In this document: positions 1 through 6,189 of the stretch, in pieces
Layout: each line of letters begins with the position of its first letter
Numbering within the stretch: position 1 is the first letter of the stretch
NCBI GenBank assembly: GCA_009392095.1
Contig: VFHF01000108.1
Coordinates: 1-12,577 of the forward strand
Length of the DNA: 12,577 nt
From: SAR202 cluster bacterium
GTDB taxonomy: Bacteria > Chloroflexota > Dehalococcoidia > Lucifugimonadales > UBA3495
Reading direction: 5' to 3'
Notes under the pieces: generated by a model
Database searches by the model: none
What the model saw: the letters and a program-made list of their open reading frames with translations, nothing else
What the model was told of the DNA's origin: nothing
Made by a program: the position numbers and the translations under genes

Positions 1-749
1 ATCAAGGCACCGGCGGAGACATCATCATCAGCGTCGCCGAACAATGGGGTCCTTGCGACCTGACAACCCTCTCCCAGCGCACCAACCTGTCCCGGGAGGA
101 AGTGACTGAACGGGTGGCCCAATTGACTGAGGAAGGCGATCTGGTGAACCTGGGTGACTTCGGTGGCGATGCGGATGCCGTGGTCTATTCGGCCCAGGGC
201 TGGGCCATCTTAAAGAGCAAGGTCGCCTCCGCTTTGCAACTTTATCACACCCAATATCCGCTGCGTCACGGCGTCCCCGCCCAGGAAATTCGCAGCCGGT
301 TGGACCTGTCTCAGCCGGTCTACCAGCGGGCATTAGTCAAGTTAGTTAAAGAACAGGTCGTCGTAGATGAAAGGCAGTCGCTGCGCCTGCCCGACCACGA
401 AATCACCCTGACGCCAAAGATGGAAGAAGAGGCGTCCGCCTACTTGCAATCCCTGCAAAAAGACCCTTATTCTCCGTCCAGTGACTTGAAGGTCAGCTCG
501 GAGTTGCTGAGCGTCCTCATTGACCAGGGCAAGGTGGTCCGAGTCACCGACGGCGTGATCTTTGACGCCTCGGCCTACCGCGAAATGACCGAGCGGATCG
601 TACAACACCTGAATGACGAAGGTAATATCACGGTGGCCGAGGCCCGTACCATGTTCGACACCAGCCGAAAATACATCCTCCCCTTGCTAGAACACATGGA
701 CCAACAGCAGATCACCCGCCGCACCGGTGACGAACGCGTGCTCAGGTAG
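1..749 (+). CDS. selB: Selenocysteine-specific elongation factor SelB, C-terminal part (5' end outside window)
   Basis: The frame is open to the left edge (first full codon at base 3, TAG at 747-749), giving about 248 residues of a longer protein; the GTG at 102 is therefore only an internal Val codon. The visible part is a chain of winged-helix modules. The last one carries the family's recognisable end: a TVAEAR-like stretch, then TSRKYILPLLEHMD, then TRRTGDERVL. The segment YPLRHGVPAQEIRSRL matches an earlier SelB wing. In the known family these C-terminal modules bind the SECIS hairpin of selenoprotein mRNAs, while the missing N-terminal GTPase domains deliver Sec-tRNA to the ribosome at UGA. 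The neighbour nurA starts 6 bases after the stop, so the two are probably cotranscribed. The organism should therefore make selenocysteine, although no selA, selD or selC is in the window. I am confident of the family from the SRKY/GDERVL signature. Confidence 0.85.
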   Translation, partial: QGTGGDIIISVAEQWGPCDLTTLSQRTNLSREEVTERVAQLTEEGDLVNLGDFGGDADAVVYSAQGWAILKSKVASALQLYHTQYPLRHGVPAQEIRSRLDLSQPVYQRALVKLVKEQVVVDERQSLRLPDHEITLTPKMEEEASAYLQSLQKDPYSPSSDLKVSSELLSVLIDQGKVVRVTDGVIFDASAYREMTERIVQHLNDEGNITVAEARTMFDTSRKYILPLLEHMDQQQITRRTGDERVLR

Positions 750-755
750 GGTTTT

Positions 756-1967
756 ATGGGACTGGACATGGGACAGACGGTCCTCCAATTGGACCAACTC
801 ACCCGGTCGGTGCGCGGGGCCAGCGAGGCCCGGGACGCGCGCTTGACCGCACTGATCAACGCGGCGGCTGGCATCGACCCAAAAACAGCCACAGCGAAAA
901 CCGCTGACACCAGACAACGCCCCTACTTGGCTGCCGAGGTCGAAGAATCTCTGCTGGGCGCCTACCCGCCGAGCGAGCCGCCCGCCGACTGGGTGGTTGC
1001 CGCGGTTGACGGCTCCCACATCGACGTCGACCGTCACCTGCCGGTTGCCTGCTATTTGCTGAATTTCGGCGGGTGCGTACTGACCTACGGCAGCAACCCC
1101 AACGCCACCCTCTTCAGCCATCCTTACCTGGCTACCACACCTGAAGAACTCTACATCTCAGACCCAACGAACTCGACCGGAGAGGAGATGATCAGCGGGG
1201 CGCTCTTGGGTTTGGTCCGTACCGTTAAGGAACTGGAGACCCTGGCGAAAACGGTGGAGGAATGTCCGCCGGGCCTGCCGGTTTTAGGACTGGTGGACGG
1301 GTCTCTAGTGCTCTGGGGATTGTCGGGACATGCGTACCGGCCCTACGTGAGCGACGCCATCATCAATGACGGTCTCCTCCCAGCCATGAAACGCCTGGAG
1401 AAGCTGGCCGAGACCCGCCCCGTTGCCCTGGCCGCCTACGTGTCTTTCCCTCGCAGCACCGAGGCCGTGAACGCGGTGCGCTGCTCCCTCTGCCCCCATG
1501 ACAACGCTGTCTGCACTCAGTCGTGCAACAACCGCCGCTCCACGCAGCAGCCCTGCGATGGAGCCAACGAATTCTTAGACCGCGACATATTCCAGCGTCT
1601 TTTGGAGCCTGGCTGGCGGTCTCCGGTTTACAAGACTAACTCTTCAGTGTCCCGTGAGTCCTACGATGAGGCCCACAAGGTCTACTTCTTCTATGTGAAC
1701 GCCGGCGAAGAGATCGGACGCGTCGAGGTCCCCAAGTGGGTCGCCAACAATGAAACCTTACTCTCCCTGACCCACAGTCTAGTCTGGGACCAATGCCAAC
1801 GAGGACAAGGCTACCCGGTGGCAATCTCAGAATCTCACGAACAGGCAGTGGTCAGCGCTGGAGACCGCCGGGTGTTCAGGCGCTTGCTCACAGACTCCCT
1901 GGAACGCCAGGGCCTCTCCGCCGCCACCTCCCAGAAAGACCGCTCCAAACGCTCACCCTGGGTGTAG
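756..1967 (+). CDS. nurA: NurA-domain nuclease with a five-cysteine insert
   Basis: A 403-residue protein with the NurA (RNase H-like) pattern: the first acidic motif VDGS at residues 84-87 (Asp85), acidic candidates at Glu143/144, a second VDGS at 180-183 (Asp181), and the C-terminal YPVAISESHEQAV with His361. In archaea NurA is a 5'-3' exo/endonuclease that works with the HerA hexameric ATPase in DNA double-strand-break end resection. No herA is visible here. Residues 243-267 hold five cysteines (C-x2-C-x6-C-x3-C-x9-C), which could bind Zn or an Fe-S cluster. That is inference. The ATG at 756 lies 6 bases after the selB stop, with a purine-rich AGGTAGGG just before it that overlaps the selB stop, so translational coupling is likely. 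An ATG at 768 is an alternative start. The fold assignment is good; the exact substrate is unknown. Confidence 0.8.
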   Translation: MGLDMGQTVLQLDQLTRSVRGASEARDARLTALINAAAGIDPKTATAKTADTRQRPYLAAEVEESLLGAYPPSEPPADWVVAAVDGSHIDVDRHLPVACYLLNFGGCVLTYGSNPNATLFSHPYLATTPEELYISDPTNSTGEEMISGALLGLVRTVKELETLAKTVEECPPGLPVLGLVDGSLVLWGLSGHAYRPYVSDAIINDGLLPAMKRLEKLAETRPVALAAYVSFPRSTEAVNAVRCSLCPHDNAVCTQSCNNRRSTQQPCDGANEFLDRDIFQRLLEPGWRSPVYKTNSSVSRESYDEAHKVYFFYVNAGEEIGRVEVPKWVANNETLLSLTHSLVWDQCQRGQGYPVAISESHEQAVVSAGDRRVFRRLLTDSLERQGLSAATSQKDRSKRSPWV

Positions 1968-1990
1968 CGGGTACGACCAGCCAAGCAGTC

Positions 1991-2014
1991 CCTTCCCCCG
2001 CGCACGGGGGAAGG
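1991..2014. repeat. Perfect 9-bp GC hairpin, REP-like or weak terminator
   Basis: CCTTCCCCC (1991-1999) and GGGGGAAGG (2006-2014) are exact inverted repeats around a 6-base loop. The hairpin lies 23 bases after nurA and 51 bases before the next start. No T-run follows on the plus strand (GGTTAGGAT instead), so it is not a standard intrinsic terminator. The sequence type resembles GC-rich interspersed palindromes common between genes in many environmental bacteria. It could stabilise the 3' end of the selB-nurA transcript. Only one copy is visible in this window. Confidence 0.55.
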
Positions 2015-2064
2015 TTAGGATAGGGGCGACTTACCGGCTTCAACCGACTCTGTGGAGTAAACAA

Positions 2065-3051
2065 ATGCTCACCACCCGCCTCTGCACATTACTTGGCATA
2101 GACTTCCCCATCATCAACGCCCCGATGGCCGGCACCGCCACGGCTGAATTGGCTACGGCAGTCTCGAAGGCGGGCGCATTCGGGATGATTGGCGCCGGTG
2201 CAAACCCAGACCCAACATGGCTCCTAGAGCAGGTGCACGCCGTCAGGGAGAAGACGTCACAGCCCTTCGGAGTGGGTTTTTCGTCGCCGTTTCCTGGACT
2301 GGAAAAGGCCATAGAGGCGGCCCTGGATGCACAGGTCGACGCCATCGGTCATTCTTTTGTCGATCCAACACCATTGGTTGATCAAGCCAAGGGAAGCGGT
2401 GTAAAAATCTTCGCCCAGGTTCAGACGATGTCAAATGCCAAAAAGGCGGTAACGGCCGGGGCAGACGTCATCATTGCCCAAGGCAGCGAGGCGGGCGGGC
2501 ATACCAGCCATCTGGGAACGCTCTCGTTCGTACGCGCCGTGGTCAAGATTGCCGGGGATATACCGGTTGTGGCCGCCGGAGGGATAGCAGACGGACCCGG
2601 CCTCGCCGCAGCGCTGATGCTGGGGGCCGAGGGCGCGTGGATCGGCACGCGGTTCGTTGCCAGTCTCGAATGGGCCGGGCCGGAATGGGCCAAGGGCCAG
2701 GTTGTTCTGGCCGACGCCGATGACACTATCCTGACGAACGTCTACGACCTAGTCGCGGAAGCTCCGTACAACCTGGATGTGATCGGTGACCGGGTCATCC
2801 GAAACTCTTTTACCGATACCTGGCACGGGCGGGAAACGGAAATGATGACCCAGAAGAACGAACTCCGGGAAGAGATCGCAATCGCCTCCGCCGCTGGTGA
2901 CGCAACAACCGCTCCCGTCCGCGCCGGAGCCGCATCTGGGCTCATACGCTCCATCGAACCGGCGTCGTACATCATTAGGGAGATCGTTTCCCAGGCGGAA
3001 GGCCTTCTGAAGCACCAAACCGAGAAACTACTGGGGGGATCACTTAATTAG
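2065..3051 (+). CDS. Nitronate monooxygenase-like FMN-dependent TIM-barrel enzyme
   Basis: A 328-residue protein of the 2-nitropropane dioxygenase/nitronate monooxygenase family, usual length for the family. The N-terminus FPIINAPMAG is the classic first strand. Residues 139-146 (QGSEAGGH) hold the His equivalent to the catalytic base of class I nitronate monooxygenases (His146). AGGIADG (171-177) and GTRF (194-197) are the FMN-phosphate-binding loops. Members oxidise alkyl nitronates (for example propionate-3-nitronate) to oxo acids, nitrite or nitrate. Many homologues have other or unknown substrates, so the name is a family call only. The start is the ATG at 2065, with GGAG at 2054-2057 seven bases upstream. 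It follows nurA by 97 bases that contain a hairpin, so it may have its own transcript; I saw no good promoter. Expected in the cytosol. Confidence 0.85.
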   Translation: MLTTRLCTLLGIDFPIINAPMAGTATAELATAVSKAGAFGMIGAGANPDPTWLLEQVHAVREKTSQPFGVGFSSPFPGLEKAIEAALDAQVDAIGHSFVDPTPLVDQAKGSGVKIFAQVQTMSNAKKAVTAGADVIIAQGSEAGGHTSHLGTLSFVRAVVKIAGDIPVVAAGGIADGPGLAAALMLGAEGAWIGTRFVASLEWAGPEWAKGQVVLADADDTILTNVYDLVAEAPYNLDVIGDRVIRNSFTDTWHGRETEMMTQKNELREEIAIASAAGDATTAPVRAGAASGLIRSIEPASYIIREIVSQAEGLLKHQTEKLLGGSLN

Positions 3052-3451
3052 CTCTACGCCCGTATAGAAACAACCGATATATCAAACTCTGAAGGGGTAG
3101 ACAGATATCCCTGGCTCAGATGAAAACTCTTCTATATAGCGCGGAGTTCAACTAATTCACCTAACTTTGCTTGGACCGACGGGTACCCGTCGGCAAATTG
3201 CCAGGCATAGTCACTAGGAGACCTTACCAGCTTAAATAAATTCTGGCGACGCTCGACGAATTCCGCGTGGTCAGAAATTTTTCTAGGTTTTATGCCCCAT
3301 AACGCAAATTCAATCCGCCGACATCTGGCATACGAACCTGATCGGTTATCCTGAAATTGATAATTTGACAAAGCAAGTTCAAGTATTTCAAACGATCGAC
3401 TGCACCTAGAGCACAGCCCGTGTGCAAATATTTTATCTACTAATAACGAGG
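3052..3451. other. AT-richer gene-poor stretch
   Basis: About 400 bases between the stop of the nitronate monooxygenase-like gene and the stop of the convergent metallopeptidase. It is visibly richer in A and T than both flanks, which suggests a different origin or relaxed coding constraint. It contains the minus-strand open frame described separately and an 18-base perfect palindrome with no loop at 3176-3193 (CCGACGGGTACCCGTCGG). I found no convincing intrinsic terminator for either flanking gene, no RNA gene and no plus-strand gene. Confidence 0.6.
3132..3449 (-). pseudogene. Startless open frame resembling a decayed zinc-finger protein
   Basis: The minus-strand frame is open from the TAG at 3498-3500 to the TAG at 3132-3134, about 121 codons. 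It has no ATG or GTG; the only TTG is at 3369-3371, without a Shine-Dalgarno. The translation has protein-like character. It contains a CSRC pair, then about 25 residues including DNRSGSYARCRRIE, then a basic WGIKPRK. This spacing resembles the two-knuckle zinc finger found in HNH-type and phage-related proteins, except that the last Cys is replaced by Ile. The first pair lies upstream of the only possible start, so a gene beginning at TTG would lose half the finger. Its 5' part runs out of frame into the end of the metallopeptidase gene. Most likely a remnant of a transferred gene truncated at its 5' end. A chance ORF is possible. Confidence 0.3.
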
Positions 3452-4654
3452 CTAAAACTCCCCTGCTCTCAGATAGTCCGGCAAGTCTTCGAACCGGCTA
3501 AACTCCCCGATAGTCTTTAAGAATTCCTCCAGTGAGTCGGTCCCATCTAGAAGCTCTTCTAGCTGGTCGCCAATGGGGCTAACCGACGCGGCGCCGGTGG
3601 CGTAAGAGCCGTGAAAAGCGAAGAAGGCCTGATTAATCTTGCGGATGAAGATGCCGTTGTCATCGATGAACTGCCGCCGTTCTTCCATATAAGATTCGGC
3701 CTCTTCGATCTTACCCTCGGCCAACAGTCCTTCGGCAATCAGGAGGGTTTCCCGCATCGCCGCTTCGAAGTCAAAAGCGTCCGGGTCCTCCGGCTCGGCG
3801 GACGGTTCCCGCGTAACCACTTCTCCGGTCATAGCCGTGAACGCCCGGTCGCCGATGATCTCTCCACCAATGCTGGCCGCAGTCTCGTTGATGGTCGTCA
3901 TGTCGGCGTTGTCCCAAAAGTGTTGGCCCACGGGCTGGAAGAAGAACCAGTGGTGCAGCCACTCGTGGGCTGTGATTGCCAAGGCGTCGCGGAGGCTCCC
4001 GGAAACCGACACCACACTGGGGTAGGTGGCGACTCCGCCGGTACTTACGATGATGGCTGACACATTATCTTCCCGAAGGATCAGGTCTTCCAACTCGCCC
4101 CTCACCGCGCCCGAGATACCGGGCTTCAACAGAGTTGATTCGATCTGGGCGATGTGGTCTCGGGGCGAGATGATCAACACCCCAGGTGAAGAGGCAAACA
4201 CCGTATCCACCGGCGGAAATATGACACCGATACGGGAGGAGAACCCTTCCTCAACCAATACCGAACTGATCTCCGACTCAATTGTCTCTTCCACATCGGG
4301 CTGCATGTCATCCACCAGTCGCTGCAACCCATCGATACGCTCATGGATGTCGGCCGGCCCGTTCCTGTCCGCCAACTCGCGTTCCAAGTCCCTGATTTGG
4401 CTCCTCAGATCGAAGAACTCTTGAGCTTGGCCTATGCGCCTCTCCCTGGGGGGTTCCGAGTTCCACGGAAGAATGTCTTGGAACTTGTTTACCCACTTGT
4501 CCAAGAAGTGGTCCACTCCCCAACGGAACAAGTTGTACTTGTGCGGCCCTATAGCGACATCGCTCGGACCGGGGTTATCGCTACCCTGGACCGCGCCAAG
4601 CAGTACCAAAGAAACTACCGAGAGCAACAAAAGGTGTTTGGCTGTCTTGAACAC
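3452..4654 (-). CDS. Exported zinc metallopeptidase-like protein (HEWLH motif)
   Basis: A 400-residue protein. Residues 1-24 form a signal peptide (basic start, hydrophobic LLLLSVVSLVLLG, likely cleavage after VQG). No lipobox Cys and no later membrane span is seen, so it should be secreted or periplasm-like. Residues about 70-130 are charged and probably coiled-coil. The catalytic region has HEWLH at 230-234 and INETAASIGGE at 255-265. The spacing from the first His to Glu257 is 27, close to the HExxH/NExxS arrangement of thermolysin-type gluzincins, so His230, His234 and Glu257 are the likely zinc ligands and Glu231 the base. I do not recognise a named family. The start is GTG at 4652-4654, the only start codon after the upstream gene's stop; the Shine-Dalgarno is poor. 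It lies 24 bases after the FAD oxidoreductase gene, so the two are likely cotranscribed. Substrate unknown. Confidence 0.7.
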   Translation of the reverse strand: MFKTAKHLLLLSVVSLVLLGAVQGSDNPGPSDVAIGPHKYNLFRWGVDHFLDKWVNKFQDILPWNSEPPRERRIGQAQEFFDLRSQIRDLERELADRNGPADIHERIDGLQRLVDDMQPDVEETIESEISSVLVEEGFSSRIGVIFPPVDTVFASSPGVLIISPRDHIAQIESTLLKPGISGAVRGELEDLILREDNVSAIIVSTGGVATYPSVVSVSGSLRDALAITAHEWLHHWFFFQPVGQHFWDNADMTTINETAASIGGEIIGDRAFTAMTGEVVTREPSAEPEDPDAFDFEAAMRETLLIAEGLLAEGKIEEAESYMEERRQFIDDNGIFIRKINQAFFAFHGSYATGAASVSPIGDQLEELLDGTDSLEEFLKTIGEFSRFEDLPDYLRAGEF

Positions 4655-4678
4655 AGGTATTTTGAAAACAGGCGGTGG

Positions 4679-5845
4679 CTAGGCCAGAACCCGGTAGCGG
4701 TAGCTGGACCCCAGTAAGTCACCCTCTTCGAAACGGCTGAAACGGAGAGGTGAGATATCCACGGTCTTGCCTGCGCCTTCCACGATGAGTTCAGCCATGG
4801 TGACTCCGATCATGGGCGAGAGCTTGAATCCGTGACCACTGAAGCCCACTGCGCAATACAAACCTTCGATTCCTGGGACGGCGTCCAAGATTGGATGCCA
4901 ATCGGGCGTCGTCGTGAAGAGGCCGGACCATCCGCCGCGGAAATAGGCGTCTTCCATGGCCGGTATCCGGCGGGACAGCCGGCCCAGAGCGTCGGCCATC
5001 ACGTCCATGTCCACGCCCTGGTTGTAGGTTTCCAGGTCAACTTCCTCATCGTCGCCAAAACCCATCATGGTCATTGAACTGCCGTCGGGCCGAAATGAGA
5101 ACGACTGGGCGATATCGCCAACGGTGGGATGCAGAGGCAGCTTGTCCACCGGCCGCGTCAGGGAAGCAACCTGGTGGCGCACCGGCACCAAGGGCACGTC
5201 CACGCCCATCTGCGCCAACACCAACTTGGACCACGGGCCCGCCGCCACTACCGCCACGGGGGTTTCTACCCGCCCTTCGGCAGTAACCACTGCTATGACC
5301 CTTCCGCCGGAAACCTCAATCTCGGTGGCCGGGTTACGGAGCACAATCTCGGCCCCGAATTCTCTAGCGCGGGTGACATAGGAGGTGGTAACCATGTAGG
5401 GGTCGGCGTAGCCTGACTGGGGTTCCCAGGCCATGAACTCGGTCTCATTTACCGAAACCATGGGGGCGATGTCCTGAAGATCCAGGGCGGTTACCCGCAT
5501 GGTGTCGATACCCAGTGAGTACTGCATCGCCACGTTACTGGCCAGTCCGGCACTGTCTTCTTGGTTCACGATCACCAGGTAACCAGTTTCGACGAAGCCC
5601 GCCTCTCCGCCGACGACCTCGTTGAAATTTGTGAAGATTCCCAGGCTCTCCCAAGCCATGGTCGCGGTGACCGGGTTGGAGTAATGCATCCGGCAGATAG
5701 CCTGGGAGCGGCCCGTGGAGCCGGAGCCCAGCACGTCTTTCTCCAACAGCAAAGTGTCGGTCACGCCCATCCTGCCCAGATTGAACAGGATGCTGGCGCC
5801 AATCACGCCGCCGCCTACGATTACTACGTCAGCCGTCGATTTCAT
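4679..5845 (-). CDS. FAD-dependent amine/amino-acid oxidoreductase (DadA/sarcosine oxidase beta type)
   Basis: A 388-residue protein of the DAO superfamily. Residues 7-16 (VVIVGGGVIG) are the Rossmann dinucleotide-binding motif, Glu35 ends the second strand, and GSTGRSQAICR at 42-52 is the conserved FAD-contacting loop of this family. The C-terminus carries the usual GGWSGLFTTTPDWHP and VGFSGHGFKLSP segments. Relatives oxidise sarcosine, dimethylglycine, glycine or D-amino acids, passing electrons to oxygen or an acceptor; the substrate cannot be told here. I chose the ATG at 5843-5845 because AAGGA stands just upstream on the coding strand and the GGGVIG motif then falls at residue 11. The longer frame, starting at 5908, adds 21 unrelated residues and would contain the candidate promoter. 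It is followed after 24 bases by the exported metallopeptidase. Confidence 0.85.
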   Translation of the reverse strand: MKSTADVVIVGGGVIGASILFNLGRMGVTDTLLLEKDVLGSGSTGRSQAICRMHYSNPVTATMAWESLGIFTNFNEVVGGEAGFVETGYLVIVNQEDSAGLASNVAMQYSLGIDTMRVTALDLQDIAPMVSVNETEFMAWEPQSGYADPYMVTTSYVTRAREFGAEIVLRNPATEIEVSGGRVIAVVTAEGRVETPVAVVAAGPWSKLVLAQMGVDVPLVPVRHQVASLTRPVDKLPLHPTVGDIAQSFSFRPDGSSMTMMGFGDDEEVDLETYNQGVDMDVMADALGRLSRRIPAMEDAYFRGGWSGLFTTTPDWHPILDAVPGIEGLYCAVGFSGHGFKLSPMIGVTMAELIVEGAGKTVDISPLRFSRFEEGDLLGSSYRYRVLA

Positions 5846-5884
5846 GGCTTCCTTGTCTCCATCCCGGGTATCTGAACTGTGATG

Positions 5885-5913
5885 ACTATACAGGCATCGT
5901 TGAAACATGAAAA
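5885..5913 (-). promoter_or_regulatory. Candidate promoter of the FAD oxidoreductase gene
   Basis: On the minus strand TTTTCA (5908-5913) and TATAGT (5885-5890) are separated by 17 bases. Each matches 4 and 5 of 6 positions of the sigma-70 consensus. A transcript would start near 5878, about 33 bases before the chosen ATG. Consensus matching only. Confidence 0.4.
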
Positions 5914-5980
5914 TACTACACCGCTGCCGGCCTTGGTGATTATTCGAACATTGGCTATTCTCAGCTTTCGAGCGTGCCTG

Positions 5981-6009
5981 TTGACAGCTAAATGCCGCGA
6001 GAGTAGACT
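5981..6009 (+). promoter_or_regulatory. Candidate sigma-70 promoter of the sulfite reductase operon
   Basis: A perfect -35 box TTGACA (5981-5986) is followed after exactly 17 bases by TAGACT (6004-6009), which matches 4 of 6 positions of TATAAT. Transcription would start around 6014-6018, at or within a few bases of the ATG of the cysteine-rich leader ORF (6018). The leader would then be translated without a Shine-Dalgarno, as a leaderless ORF. No other promoter this good is seen in the divergent 5846-6189 region. Confidence 0.6.
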
Positions 6010-6017
6010 TTGTAACA

Positions 6018-6086
6018 ATGTTGAAGGTGAATGGTAACCCCTGCGCCTCTTGTTGTACTTGTACCTGTTACATAGGGATCAGGTAA
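6018..6086 (+). CDS. Cysteine-rich leader peptide (attenuator ORF) of the sulfite reductase operon
   Basis: A 22-codon ORF from ATG (6018) to TAA (6084-6086). Its C-terminal part reads NPCASCCTCTCYIGIR. Five of nine consecutive residues (9, 12, 13, 15, 17) are Cys, with codons at 6042, 6051, 6054, 6060 and 6066. It lies between the promoter and an intrinsic terminator placed just before a sulfite reductase gene, the gene whose product leads to cysteine. This is the arrangement of ribosome-stalling leader peptides such as those of the trp and his operons, with cysteine as the sensed amino acid. No Shine-Dalgarno is visible, and the predicted transcript start is nearly at the ATG, so leaderless translation is likely. 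Polycysteine leaderless ORFs that control sulfur genes are known in mycobacteria. The role here is inferred from sequence and position. Confidence 0.75.
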   Translation: MLKVNGNPCASCCTCTCYIGIR

Positions 6087-6132
6087 CCTTCTGCGTTAGA
6101 TAACAACACAACTAGGAACCCTTGAGCCCACC
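6033..6132 (+). promoter_or_regulatory. Mutually exclusive leader RNA pairings (protector and antiterminator)
   Basis: Two alternatives can be drawn by hand. Antiterminator: GGGATCAGG (6075-6083, the last codons of the leader ORF) pairs with CTTGAGCCC (6121-6129) with one mismatch and one G-U, which removes the 5' arm of the terminator. Protector: 6033-6043 (GGTAACCCCTG, just before and into the first Cys codon) pairs with 6080-6088 (CAGGTAACC) with one mismatch and a two-base bulge, which blocks the antiterminator arm. A ribosome stalled on Cys codons would cover the protector's 5' side and free 6075-6083. A ribosome at the stop codon would cover 6075-6083 and let the terminator form. No folding energies were computed. 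Confidence 0.5.
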
Positions 6133-6158
6133 ATGTGAATCACACCGGTGGGTTTTTT
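6127..6158 (+). terminator. Intrinsic terminator in the sulfite reductase leader (attenuator)
   Basis: CCCACC (6127-6132) pairs with GGTGGG (6147-6152), and inside it TGTG (6134-6137) pairs with CACA (6141-6144) around a 3-base loop. Only small bulges separate the two helices. Six T residues follow at 6153-6158. It lies after the leader ORF and 17 bases before the ribosome-binding site of the reductase, with no upstream gene on this strand that it could terminate. Its job must therefore be premature termination of the reductase transcript. Confidence 0.8.
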
Positions 6159-6174
6159 ATTTGCCCCAATACTC

Positions 6175-6180
6175 GGAGGA
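6175..6180 (+). promoter_or_regulatory. Shine-Dalgarno deciding the TTG start of the sulfite reductase
   Basis: GGAGGA ends nine bases before TTG at 6190-6192. The longer frame from the GTG at 6148 would start inside the 3' arm of the terminator hairpin and has no ribosome-binding site. TTG at 6190 is therefore preferred. Confidence 0.8.
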
Positions 6181-6189
6181 CGAAACAAG

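Noticed and set aside
102..749. A complete 215-residue protein starting at GTG 102
   Set aside because: The frame continues without a stop to the left edge with SelB-like sequence, so this is an internal Val.
3611..4060. Plus-strand ORFs of 60-150 codons opposite the metallopeptidase and FAD oxidoreductase genes
   Set aside because: Antisense shadows of well-supported genes, with no ribosome-binding sites or protein features of their own.
5846..5908. 21-residue longer start for the FAD oxidoreductase
   Set aside because: The extra residues look noncoding, the candidate promoter lies inside them, and AAGGA precedes the inner ATG.
6018..6158. T-box, SAM or other metabolite riboswitch in the sir leader
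   Set aside because: No T-box TGGnACCGCG motif or SAM consensus is recognisable, and the Cys-rich ORF explains the leader better.
6148..6189. Longer N-terminus of the sulfite reductase from GTG at 6148
   Set aside because: It starts within the terminator's 3' arm without a ribosome-binding site; GGAGGA fits TTG at 6190.
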